The position numbers and the translations under genes are program-made. From the NCBI GenBank assembly GCA_045537045.1, contig JAZSOS010000034.1, positions 1 to 21,153 on the forward strand: a stretch of 21,153 nt of DNA, read 5' to 3'. The notes under the pieces were generated by a model, which saw nothing but the letters and a program-made list of their open reading frames with translations, was not told the DNA's origin and ran no database searches. Of the stretch, positions 7,306 to 14,267 are shown in pieces (position 1 is the first letter of the stretch; each line of letters starts with the position of its first letter). The stretch comes from SIG480 sp045537045 (GTDB taxonomy: Bacteria > Bacillota > Clostridia > Oscillospirales > JAAYXM01).

Positions 7306-7506
7306 CTATCTCTTTTCGTACATATCAAGCATATCCGCAATGCCGTCGTCCTCGTCGGAAAATTCGCTCATTGCCGGCATAACCTTACCTATTCCGGTAC
7401 ACTCCGTTGCCGACGCAACCGAGGTTATATCAAACGTGGTATTGTCACACGGCTCCGGCTCTTCCGGCGGTATGAAATTTTTGTTCTTTTTTTCGTTTTT
7501 ATCCAT
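7306..7506 (-). CDS. Small acidic protein of unknown function
   Basis: A 66-residue protein starting MDKNEKKNKNFIPPEEPEPC and ending DDGIADMLDMYEKR. It has a charged, probably disordered N-terminal third, two cysteines and an acidic C-terminal stretch; no signal peptide, membrane helix or motif I recognise. It lies 60 nt after the mgtE stop, probably on the same transcript, and its ribosome site (GGGAG at about 7516-7521) sits in the 3' arm of a hairpin. The position between mgtE and a strong promoter and the clean ribosome site support a real gene; function unknown. Confidence 0.6.
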   Translation of the reverse strand: MDKNEKKNKNFIPPEEPEPCDNTTFDITSVASATECTGIGKVMPAMSEFSDEDDGIADMLDMYEKR

Positions 7507-7513
7507 ATAGAAA

Positions 7514-7548
7514 CACTCCCTTCGGGATTATCTTTCCCGAAAGGAGTG
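7514..7548 (-). promoter_or_regulatory. Hairpin covering the ribosome site of the small acidic protein
   Basis: Arms 7514-7527 and 7535-7548 pair over 13 of 14 positions (one C-A mismatch). On the minus strand this lies just past the mgtE stop, and its 3' arm holds the GGGAG ribosome site of the 66-residue gene. No long T run follows, so a translational block or a processing site fits better than a terminator. Confidence 0.55.
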
Positions 7549-7566
7549 GAGTTTATTATAAATTTC

Positions 7567-8916
7567 TTATAATAGTGCCGATGCAAATGAGAAGTAGATA
7601 AGAAGTGATATTGCGTCTACAATCGTTGTGATAAATGGGCTTGCCATTACCGCCGGGTCAAATCCTACCTTCTTTGACAGAATCGGAAGTGAGCACCCCA
7701 CAAGCTTTGCCGTAAACACCGTAACCGCAAGCGCAAGGCTTACGACAAGCGCAACAGCGGCACCTACCCTATCAAGGGCAATAAGCTTTAGGAAATTTGC
7801 TGCGGCAAGCGTTACGCCGCTCATTACGGAAACGCGGATTTCCTTCCACAGAACGCGGAAAATATCCGAAAACTCAATCTCAGAAAGTGACAACCCGCGT
7901 ATAACAGCAACGGATGCCTGACTTCCGGAGTTTCCTCCCGTACCCATGAGCATCGGTATATATGCCGCAAGCACGCTCGTTGCGGCAAGCGCATTTTCAA
8001 AATGCGTGATTATTATCCCTGTAAAGGTCGACGAAATCATAAGGAGCAGAAGCCACGGAATACGTGCCTTCCAGAGCTCAAATGCACTTGTCTTTAAGTA
8101 CGGCTTATCGGTCGGCGTGATAGCCGCCATTTTTTCGATATCCTCAGTTGCCTCTTCGCGGATAACGTCGATAGCATCGTCAACGGTTACTATTCCGACA
8201 AGGCGGTTTTCGCGGTCTACAACAGGAAGTGCGAGAAAGTCATACTTTGCAAAATTATTTGCAACGTCCTCTCTATCATCCGTCGTATGAACGGAGATTA
8301 CGTTTTCCTCCATTATATCGCTGATAAGCGCATCATCATCCGCCATAAGAAGACTCCGCACGGTAACGATACCTATAAGCTTTCTGTCCTTTTCCGTGAC
8401 GTAGCAAGTATAAACGGTTTCTTTATCGACTCCGGAGCGCCGGATATTCTTTATCGCCTCGCTTACCGCAAGGTCGGGCTTGAAGCTGACGTATTCCATC
8501 GTCATAATGCTTCCCGCGCTGTCATCGGGGTATTTTAAGATTTCGTTTATCATTTTGCGCATATCGGGGTCTGCCTGGCGCAAAATACGCTTGACAACGT
8601 TTGCCGGCATCTCCTCGATAATATCAACAGCATCGTCAACATACAGCTCATCGACAACCTCTTTAAGCTCATTATCCGAAAATCCGCGGATAAGGCTTTC
8701 CTGCAAATCTGCATCCATTTCAACAAAAGTCTCCGCCGCAAGCTCCTTTGAAAGAAGCCTGAAAAGAAGCGGCATCCGCTCGTGCGGCATATCGTCAAGC
8801 AGTGTGGCAATGTCCGCGGGTGCCATAGTGTCGAGCACATCGCGCAGTGTTGCAAATTTGCGCTCATCGAGCAGTGCAGTTATCATTTTTTCAATTGTGG
8901 CAGTGGTCTCTCCCAT
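7567..8916 (-). CDS. mgtE: Magnesium transporter MgtE
   Basis: Mg2+ channel of the inner membrane, gated by cytosolic magnesium. The 449 residues carry the family order: an N-terminal helical-repeat domain (about 1-125, with LLDDMPHERMPLLFRLL and VVDELYVDDAVDIIEEMP), two CBS domains (about 130-250), a linker helix, and five membrane helices from about 275 to the end, including the conserved AAYIPMLMGTGGNSGSQA pore region and the late DPAVMASPFITTIVDAISLLIYF helix. The start has AGGAGG 8 nt upstream. The leader from about 9104 to 8917 contains a short peptide gene and paired segments, so it may be regulated there. Confidence 0.95.
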   Translation of the reverse strand: MGETTATIEKMITALLDERKFATLRDVLDTMAPADIATLLDDMPHERMPLLFRLLSKELAAETFVEMDADLQESLIRGFSDNELKEVVDELYVDDAVDIIEEMPANVVKRILRQADPDMRKMINEILKYPDDSAGSIMTMEYVSFKPDLAVSEAIKNIRRSGVDKETVYTCYVTEKDRKLIGIVTVRSLLMADDDALISDIMEENVISVHTTDDREDVANNFAKYDFLALPVVDRENRLVGIVTVDDAIDVIREEATEDIEKMAAITPTDKPYLKTSAFELWKARIPWLLLLMISSTFTGIIITHFENALAATSVLAAYIPMLMGTGGNSGSQASVAVIRGLSLSEIEFSDIFRVLWKEIRVSVMSGVTLAAANFLKLIALDRVGAAVALVVSLALAVTVFTAKLVGCSLPILSKKVGFDPAVMASPFITTIVDAISLLIYFSFASALL

Positions 8917-8975
8917 AATCCTTTCCTCCTTTTATAAATTACTCAGGAAGTAAAGGCACAAGCAAAGAAAGCGGG

Positions 8976-9037
8976 AGAAGCTAAAACAACGGACGTATGA
9001 CAGTCCGCAATATACTTCGCCCCTTGGATGTGCTTCT
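8976..9037 (-). promoter_or_regulatory. Folded mgtE leader with alternative pairings
   Basis: On the minus strand, the segment at 9032-9037 pairs with 8976-8981 (AGAAGC with GCTTCT) and encloses a 5-bp hairpin, 8990-8994 with 9003-9007. The segment 9029-9033 can instead pair with 8956-8960 (GCACA with TGTGC), so the two folds exclude each other. I looked for the M-box (ykoK) magnesium riboswitch and did not find its conserved core. Confidence 0.4.
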
Positions 9038-9058
9038 ACTACTACCGCCTGCGTCCAT
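8981..9058 (-). CDS. Putative 25-residue leader peptide upstream of mgtE
   Basis: A short reading frame, MDAGGSSRSTSKGRSILR followed by seven more residues ending PLF, stop TAG at 8981-8983. Its ATG at 9058 follows AGGTG at 6-7 nt, and it lies inside the mgtE leader about 45 nt after the predicted transcript start. It is rich in Ser, Arg and Gly. Its stop codon abuts the base-paired segment 8976-8981, so translation to the end would open that stem. It may act as a cis sensor rather than as a protein; it resembles no leader peptide I can name. Confidence 0.45.
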   Translation of the reverse strand: MDAGGSSRSTSKGRSILRTVIRPLF

Positions 9059-9110
9059 TATTTTCACCTGCCTTTATTATTGATTTGATTTTATTTTTAT
9101 ATCCTATAAA

Positions 9111-9139
9111 ATGATACACCTATAAAACCGGTTTGTCAA
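9111..9139 (-). promoter_or_regulatory. Promoter of the mgtE leader
   Basis: Minus-strand TTGACA (9134-9139), 17-bp spacer, TATCAT (9111-9116). It lies just after the nagA stop codon and gives a leader of nearly 190 nt before mgtE. Confidence 0.75.
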
Positions 9140-9145
9140 TTAAAA

Positions 9146-10279
9146 TTATCGCTTATGTACGATTTTTCCGTCTACGATTGTCATAACGACGTTAAATTCA
9201 TCGTCAAGCACAGTGAGGTGCGCGCGCTTACCTACATCAACCGAGCCGAATTTATCATACATCCCAAGTGCCTCTGCAGGATTTTTCGTTACGCCGAGCA
9301 TTGCATCCTCGATAGGAATACTAAGCGTTTTCACCACATTGCGCAGAGCCTCGTTTGTGCGAAGCGAAGAACCGGCAAGGTTTCCGCCGTGAGTTCTTGC
9401 AACACCGTCTTTTACGATAATCGGAAGCGGGCCGGACATATGCTCGCCGTCCGGAAGCCCCGCAGCCGCGATAGAGTCGGTAATGAACACTATTTTATCT
9501 TTTCCCTTGCAACGGATTGCAATTTTTACAGGTTCCGGCGCTACGTGAAGAAAATCGCAGATAATTTCGCCGTATGCATCGTCACGCACAAGGCTTGCTC
9601 CGAGTATTCCCGGCTCGCGGTGATGAAGTCCCGGCATACAATTATATGTATGAATCGCGATACTTGCGCCACGGTCAAAACCTGCATTTGCCTCACGTGC
9701 CGTTGCGGCGGAATGACCGCAGGAAACCTTGATGCCCTTAGACACAGCATACTCTATAACTTCAAGCGCCCCCGGAAGCTCCGGTGCAATTGCAAGCACA
9801 CGCAGATGCCCCTGCCCCGCATCTGCAAGGCGATCCACATCCTCTTTTGTCGGAAGCGCAAGAAGGCTTTCCTCGTGCGCACCCTTATACTTATGCGACA
9901 AAAACGGGCCTTCAAGGTAAATTCCCGCTATGTTTGCCCCGCTTGTACCGAGTCGGATTCGCTCTGCAATGCGCTCTTCCGCAATAATGAGATTATCCAC
10001 GCTGTCAGTTACCGTTGTTGCGCAAAATTCCGCAACACCGCTTGCCGCATAAAAGCGCGACATTTCATCAAGCTCTGAAAGCGATGCACCGTCCGCACCG
10101 AGTCCCGCACCTCCGTGAGTATGCATATCCACAAACCCGGGCAAAGTAATGTATGCAGAAAGGTCAAGTTCCGCCTCTCCATCCACACAAAAGCCTGAAA
10201 ACAAACCATTTTCCGCTTGTATAATGCCATGGTTTATTCTTTTCCCTGCACTGTAACACCGTCCGACCCGTATGTTCAT
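9146..10279 (-). CDS. nagA: N-acetylglucosamine-6-phosphate deacetylase
   Basis: Cytosolic metal-dependent hydrolase that removes acetate from GlcNAc-6-phosphate to give glucosamine-6-phosphate, in amino-sugar catabolism and cell-wall recycling. The 377 residues are normal. Seen: PGFVDMHTHGGAG (His53 and His55), YLEGPFLS with metal ligand Glu123, CGHSAAT (His189), HTYNCMPGLHHREPG (His210; most homologues read HLFNAM), and FITDSIAAAG with the catalytic Asp268. The start has GGAGG about 8 nt upstream. No nagB or PTS gene lies next to it; it is a single-gene unit divergent from the YitT gene. Confidence 0.94.
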   Translation of the reverse strand: MNIRVGRCYSAGKRINHGIIQAENGLFSGFCVDGEAELDLSAYITLPGFVDMHTHGGAGLGADGASLSELDEMSRFYAASGVAEFCATTVTDSVDNLIIAEERIAERIRLGTSGANIAGIYLEGPFLSHKYKGAHEESLLALPTKEDVDRLADAGQGHLRVLAIAPELPGALEVIEYAVSKGIKVSCGHSAATAREANAGFDRGASIAIHTYNCMPGLHHREPGILGASLVRDDAYGEIICDFLHVAPEPVKIAIRCKGKDKIVFITDSIAAAGLPDGEHMSGPLPIIVKDGVARTHGGNLAGSSLRTNEALRNVVKTLSIPIEDAMLGVTKNPAEALGMYDKFGSVDVGKRAHLTVLDDEFNVVMTIVDGKIVHKR

Positions 10280-10352
10280 AATGAAAACCTCCAGTATTCT
10301 TTCATTTGCAATATTTCACTGCTCATTTCCTAAAATTTGCATTATTTTATGC

Positions 10353-10381
10353 TTGATAACATTGGCATTTCGTGTTATTAT
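10353..10381 (+). promoter_or_regulatory. Promoter of the YitT operon
   Basis: TTGATA (10353-10358), 17-bp spacer, TATTAT (10376-10381). It lies within the divergent region and its transcript would cross the nagA promoter region. Confidence 0.65.
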
Positions 10382-10408
10382 AAAGTCAGTAATAATTGTA
10401 CTTTAATA

Positions 10409-10438
10409 AGTATACCACAAATGAAGCGGAAGTGACAA
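10409..10438 (-). promoter_or_regulatory. Promoter of nagA
   Basis: Minus-strand TTGTCA (10433-10438), 18-bp spacer, TATACT (10409-10414). The start near 10402 overlaps the leader of the divergent YitT gene. Confidence 0.65.
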
Positions 10439-10444
10439 CAAAAA

Positions 10445-11317
10445 ATGAAAACAAACGTAAGAAAAACCATTCTGGACTATATTATCATCGCTATCGGTGC
10501 ATCTCTTTTTGCGGTTTCTTTTAATATGTTTATCGCAAGCTCTGAAACACCCATTGCAATGGGAGGCATAACCGGTATATCAATGGTTATAAACTATTTC
10601 TTTCCCAACCTTTCAATGGGTCTTTTAACCTTTCTTGTAAACGTACCTTTTCTTGCGCTCGGTCTGTGGAAGATAGGCGGCCGCTTTATGACGAAAACGG
10701 TTTTTGCATCAGTCATCCTGTCCCTTGCAATGGATATTTCCGCATCTTTCCCCTCCCTCACGCACGACCCTATGCTCTGTGCGATTTACGGCGGTATTGG
10801 AACCGGTGCGGGTCTCGGTCTTGTTTTTATCCGGAACGGTTCTACGGCGGGTACAGATATCGTCGGGCTTGTTCTCAAGCAGAAATACACCGGCATACCT
10901 CTTGGCAAGCTTGTTCTTGCGGCGGATACGGTAATCGTTCTCTGTGCATCCTTCGCATTCAAGAGCGCAAACAGCGTGCTTTTTGCAATCATCAAGATGT
11001 ATGCCGCATCAATCGCAACCGACGGCGTAATATACGGTTTTACGACAGATAAGCTTGCGTATATTGTAACAGAAAAGACGGAAACTATAAGTAAGCTTGT
11101 CATTTCCGAACTTCATCACGGTGCAACCATTATCTCCGGTGAGGGAGCATTTACAAACCTGCCGAGAAAGATGATTATGTGTGCAATAAACCCGAACCAG
11201 ATAGGCCTTCTGAAGGAAATTGTTCGCGAGAACGACCCAGATGCATTTATGATTGTCACAAATACGCACGAGGTTCTCGGCTTCGGTTTCAAACCAAATG
11301 TAAAGACGAATCTGTAA
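10445..11317 (+). CDS. YitT-family membrane protein (DUF161/DUF2179)
   Basis: Inner-membrane protein of unknown function, common in Firmicutes, 290 residues. Seen: about five or six membrane helices in residues 10-210 with the family signature GGITGISMVINYFF near residue 40 and GTGAGLGLVFIRNGSTAGTDIVGLVL near residue 125, then a soluble C-terminal DUF2179 domain (about 220-285) with GEGAFTNLPRKMIMC and DPDAFMIVTNTHEVLGFGF. The start is preceded by GGAAG about 10 nt upstream. It heads a run of closely spaced plus-strand genes. No transport substrate is established for the family. Confidence 0.9.
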   Translation: MKTNVRKTILDYIIIAIGASLFAVSFNMFIASSETPIAMGGITGISMVINYFFPNLSMGLLTFLVNVPFLALGLWKIGGRFMTKTVFASVILSLAMDISASFPSLTHDPMLCAIYGGIGTGAGLGLVFIRNGSTAGTDIVGLVLKQKYTGIPLGKLVLAADTVIVLCASFAFKSANSVLFAIIKMYAASIATDGVIYGFTTDKLAYIVTEKTETISKLVISELHHGATIISGEGAFTNLPRKMIMCAINPNQIGLLKEIVRENDPDAFMIVTNTHEVLGFGFKPNVKTNL

Positions 11318-11359
11318 AAAGACGGGTGGCAGGCTAATTCCATCCCGGAGGATTTTTCT

Positions 11360-12019
11360 TTGATACGGATAGAACACCTGTCAAAAATCTATAAAATGCC
11401 CGACGGTGACGTGCACGCACTGGATGACGTGAATCTCCACGTCCGTAAAGGCGAATTTTTAGCCATTGTGGGAACCTCCGGCTCGGGCAAAAGTACACTT
11501 ATGAATATGCTCGGTTGCCTTGACAAGCCGACTTCGGGCAGCTACTTTTTAAACGGAGAATACGTTCTCTCAAAAAAGCCGCGTGAGCTTGCGCATATCC
11601 GCAACAGAGAAATAGGCTTTATCTTTCAGGGCTTTAATCTGCTTGAAAAAATGACGGCACTTGAAAATGTTGAGCTTCCAATGATGTATGCGCACATTCC
11701 GCGAAAACAGCGGCGCGATCTTGCAAAAAATGCTCTTTTGCGCGTAGGGCTCTCGCACCGGCTTTCCCATCTCCCGGGTGAGCTTTCAGGCGGACAGCAG
11801 CAACGTGTGGCAATTGCCCGTGCAATAACCCGCACGCCAAGCGTTATTCTTGCAGACGAGCCGACGGGCAATCTTGACAAGCCTACCACTAATGAAATAC
11901 TCGGAATAATAAAGGATTTAAACGCGGGCGGCGCGACAGTGGTTCTTATCACGCACGACTCCCATGTTGCTGAAAGAGCCGGCCGCGTTATAGAAATATC
12001 TGAAGGAAAAATAAAATAA
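11360..12019 (+). CDS. ABC transporter ATP-binding protein (MacB/LolD type), TTG start
   Basis: ATPase subunit of an ABC exporter of the MacB/LolD/SalX group, 219 residues, peripheral to the membrane. Seen: Walker A GTSGSGKST at 38-46, Q-loop FQGFNLL at 89-95, signature LSGGQQQR at 142-149, Walker B VILADE at 162-167, D-loop GNLD and switch His199 in ITHD. The start is TTG at 11360, supported by GGAGGA 8-9 nt before it; no ATG lies close by in frame. No FtsX-type permease gene lies next to it; its neighbours are YitT and dCMP deaminase. It probably serves a permease encoded elsewhere. Confidence 0.9.
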   Translation: MIRIEHLSKIYKMPDGDVHALDDVNLHVRKGEFLAIVGTSGSGKSTLMNMLGCLDKPTSGSYFLNGEYVLSKKPRELAHIRNREIGFIFQGFNLLEKMTALENVELPMMYAHIPRKQRRDLAKNALLRVGLSHRLSHLPGELSGGQQQRVAIARAITRTPSVILADEPTGNLDKPTTNEILGIIKDLNAGGATVVLITHDSHVAERAGRVIEISEGKIK

Positions 12020-12032
12020 AGAGGTGTTCACA

Positions 12033-12524
12033 ATGGAGCGCAGAGACAAATTTAACTATTACCTTGACATCGCAGAAACCGTACTGGAGCGTGGCACATG
12101 CCTTCGCCGCAACTACGGTGCTATCATTGTAAGAAACGATTCCATCATATCCACCGGATATGTCGGTGCACCGAGAGGACGCGCAAACTGCTGTGATCTC
12201 GGCTATTGCCGCCGCGAACAGCTTAAAATTCCCCGCGGTGAGAGATACGAGCTTTGCCGCAGCGTTCATGCAGAGGCAAATGCAATAATAGCGGCGCCGC
12301 GTTCAGAAATGCTCGGCGCAACGTTGTATCTTGTCGGAAAGGACAAGCAGACTGGAGAGCTTATCCCCAATGCAAGCTCGTGCGCAATGTGCAAGCGCAT
12401 GATAATAAACGCAGGAATTGAGCGCGTTGTCATCCGCAACACGCCCGACAAGTACACAATCATTCTCGTATCAGACTGGGTTAAAAACGATGATTCACTC
12501 GACGATAACGTAATGGGATATTGA
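12033..12524 (+). CDS. Deoxycytidylate (dCMP) deaminase
   Basis: Zinc-dependent deamination of dCMP to dUMP, which feeds thymidylate synthesis; cytosolic, ComEB/dCMP deaminase type. The start ATG at 12033 follows AGAGGTG; it gives 163 residues. Seen: HAEAN at 79-83 (His79 zinc ligand, Glu81 proton shuttle) and SCAMCKRMIINAGI from 116 (Cys117 and Cys120 zinc ligands, Ser replacing the usual Pro). The insert with NCCDLGYCRREQ around residues 52-63 corresponds to the second metal or allosteric region of this family. It overlaps no neighbour and its stop codon overlaps the ribosome site of the next small gene, so they are translated together. Confidence 0.92.
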   Translation: MERRDKFNYYLDIAETVLERGTCLRRNYGAIIVRNDSIISTGYVGAPRGRANCCDLGYCRREQLKIPRGERYELCRSVHAEANAIIAAPRSEMLGATLYLVGKDKQTGELIPNASSCAMCKRMIINAGIERVVIRNTPDKYTIILVSDWVKNDDSLDDNVMGY

Positions 12525-12534
12525 GGTACATAGC

Positions 12535-12693
12535 ATGAAAAAATTCTTCTCATTCTTAAGTAAATTCGCGGCTTTTATAACGTTCTCTGGTGTTATTCTT
12601 TATTGCACCGCTTACTTTTTTGCATCGAAAACCCGTCGCATAAACGAGCTGTTTTCAAAAAAAGCAGACTCTTTGGAAGATGATGGGGAATAA
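12535..12693 (+). CDS. Small single-pass membrane protein
   Basis: A 52-residue protein starting MKKFFSFLSKFAAFITFSG with one hydrophobic helix at about residues 8-30, then a basic and an acidic tail (KTRRINELF and DSLEDDGE). The ribosome site GAGGT at 12523-12527 overlaps the stop codon of dCMP deaminase and the next gene begins 4 nt after its stop, so it is held in a tight operon. The positive charges on both sides of the helix leave topology open. No family recognised. Confidence 0.65.
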   Translation: MKKFFSFLSKFAAFITFSGVILYCTAYFFASKTRRINELFSKKADSLEDDGE

Positions 12694-12696
12694 GAT

Positions 12697-13365
12697 ATGA
12701 AAATTCGCGACAGAGTCCTTGGAATTGTCGAGGGATTAAAAAGGGAATATCCGCAGGCTGAATGCTCGCTTAATTACGACGAGCCGTATCAGCTTCTTTT
12801 TGCTACGCGCCTGTCTGCACAGTGCACCGATGCGCGCGTGAATATCGTTACGAAAGAACTGTATTCACGGTATCAGACGCTTCGTGAAATCGCGGAGTGC
12901 AATATATCGGAGCTTGAGAAAATAGTTCACCCGTGCGGCGTTTTCCGCATGAAGGCGCGGGATATACGCGCCTCGGCAAACATGCTTATCGAGAAATTTG
13001 GCGGCGTGGTTCCCGACTCCATGGAAGAGCTTCTCTCCCTTCCCGGTGTCGGAAGAAAAACGGCGAATCTCATCCTCGGCGATATCTTCAAAAAGCCGGC
13101 AGTTGTTGCGGATACCCATTGTATACGGATATCAAACAAGCTCGGGCTGTGCAACAGCCGCGATCCCAAGAAGGTTGAGCTGCGCTTAAAGGAAATAGTT
13201 CCGCCCGACGAGCAGAATATGCTCTGCCACCGCTTTGTGTGGCACGGCAGAGCGGTATGTAGCGCAAGAAACCCGAAGTGCGAAGACTGCAGTATCGCAA
13301 AATTCTGCAAAACGCACGAAAAAACAGTAAATAACCCCTGGGAACGGGATAAGGAGACAATTTAA
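12697..13365 (+). CDS. nth: Endonuclease III
   Basis: DNA glycosylase/AP lyase that removes oxidised pyrimidines in base-excision repair; 222 residues, typical. Seen: LSAQCTD at 39-45, the helix-hairpin-helix LPGVGRKTA at 115-123 with catalytic Lys121, VADTHCIRISNKLGL with Asp139, and a C-terminal [4Fe-4S] site with Cys188, 195, 198 and 204 in the expected C-x6-C-x2-C-x5-C spacing. It starts 4 nt after the small membrane protein and its stop directly abuts the next start codon. Confidence 0.96.
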   Translation: MKIRDRVLGIVEGLKREYPQAECSLNYDEPYQLLFATRLSAQCTDARVNIVTKELYSRYQTLREIAECNISELEKIVHPCGVFRMKARDIRASANMLIEKFGGVVPDSMEELLSLPGVGRKTANLILGDIFKKPAVVADTHCIRISNKLGLCNSRDPKKVELRLKEIVPPDEQNMLCHRFVWHGRAVCSARNPKCEDCSIAKFCKTHEKTVNNPWERDKETI

Positions 13366-14019
13366 ATGGCAGTAAAAGCACTACTTTTAGACCTTGACGG
13401 CACAATACTCGACACACTTGATGACCTTTGTGACAGCGTGAACTTTGCACTTTCTGCGCATGGTCATCCAACGCGCACAAAGCGTGAGATACGAACAATC
13501 GTGGGCAACGGCGTTATAAATCTCATAACCCGCTCGCTCCCCGAAGGCGTAAGCGAGAAAGAATTTGGAGAATGCCTTGCTACATATAAAGAACATTATG
13601 AGGTAAACAAAACAAACAAAACCGCGCCTTACGCCGGCATTGCCGAGGCACTTTCCGCACTCCGCGCCACCGGATACAAGCTTGCAATCGTATCCAACAA
13701 GCACGCCGAAGCGGTTGAAGGACTCTACAATCTGTTCTTCGCGGATTTAGCAGATTTTGCGCTCGGAAACAGTGCTGATATCCCTAAAAAGCCGGCTCCA
13801 GATATGGTGTTTGCCGCCGCCGAAAAGCTCGGGGTAAGTCTTGAAGAATGTGTTTTTGTCGGAGATTCCGAGGTAGATTTCCAGACCTCGCAAAACGCAG
13901 GCATTCCGTGCATCTCCGTGACATGGGGCTTCCGTGACGAGGATGTTTTAAGAGAAGCAGGCGCCACGCTGTTTGTCCACTCACCGGATGAGCTTATAAC
14001 GGCAGTAGAAAATATATAG
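13366..14019 (+). CDS. HAD-family phosphatase, phosphoglycolate-phosphatase-like
   Basis: Cytosolic haloacid-dehalogenase-type phosphatase, 217 residues. Seen: motif I DLDGTILDT at 9-17 (Asp9 nucleophile, Asp11), a helical cap (about 18-85), motif II VSNKH at about 109, motif III KPAPD at about 141, and motif IV VFVGDSEVD near 160. This arrangement matches Gph/PpaX-like enzymes acting on 2-phosphoglycolate, pyrophosphate or similar small substrates. In a DNA-repair context, clean-up of phosphoglycolate is plausible but not proven. The start codon directly follows the nth stop, with AAGGAG inside the end of nth. Confidence 0.88.
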   Translation: MAVKALLLDLDGTILDTLDDLCDSVNFALSAHGHPTRTKREIRTIVGNGVINLITRSLPEGVSEKEFGECLATYKEHYEVNKTNKTAPYAGIAEALSALRATGYKLAIVSNKHAEAVEGLYNLFFADLADFALGNSADIPKKPAPDMVFAAAEKLGVSLEECVFVGDSEVDFQTSQNAGIPCISVTWGFRDEDVLREAGATLFVHSPDELITAVENI

Positions 14020-14072
14020 CATATAAATGGATAGGGCATCTCATCGTGAGACTGCCTTATTCTTTTATATGC
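14019..14072 (+). terminator. Hairpin terminator of the YitT-to-HAD operon
   Basis: A long imperfect stem begins at the HAD stop codon: 14019-14027 with 14064-14072, and inside it 14031-14043 with 14047-14060 (one bulge). It is followed by an AT-rich stretch with a short T run. Its size fits the operon end. Confidence 0.6.
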
Positions 14073-14167
14073 TTAAAACTTATATGCTTTTTGACAATAA
14101 AACCTTGCAAAAAGAGAAAAAAACGAATAATATATTATATATCTCATAAAATATTACAAGTACTTCC

Positions 14168-14205
14168 GCAACTTTAAGTTGCAGAAAATTTAACCAAAGT
14201 TGGTT
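14168..14205 (+). promoter_or_regulatory. Two perfect palindromes, candidate operators of the HTH-GlmM gene
   Basis: First palindrome: 14168-14174 with 14176-14182 (GCAACTT, 1-bp centre, AAGTTGC). Second: 14192-14197 with 14200-14205 (AACCAA, 2-bp centre, TTGGTT). The second overlaps the -35 box. Flanking 6-base arms at 14161-14166 and 14215-14220 are also complementary. The positions suggest binding sites for a dimeric repressor, perhaps the XRE domain of the gene they precede. Confidence 0.55.
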
Positions 14206-14232
14206 GATAAAGCCGAAGTATTTTGCTATTAT
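14204..14232 (+). promoter_or_regulatory. Promoter of the HTH-GlmM gene
   Basis: TTGATA (14204-14209), 17-bp spacer, TATTAT (14227-14232). The transcript would start near 14239, which excludes in-frame starts before that point and supports ATG 14268. Confidence 0.7.
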
Positions 14233-14267
14233 GTTGCATAGATAATAAGAAAGGCGGTTTTGTACAG

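Noticed and set aside
8917..9104. M-box (ykoK) magnesium riboswitch before mgtE
   Set aside because: I looked for the conserved core of the class on the minus strand and did not see it; the region holds a peptide gene and different pairings instead.
9155..10078. Long plus-strand reading frame opposite nagA
   Set aside because: It is antisense to a gene with all NagA motifs, has a Cys/Arg-rich unnatural composition and no ribosome site; the same holds for similar frames opposite the SDR, mgtE and DMT genes.
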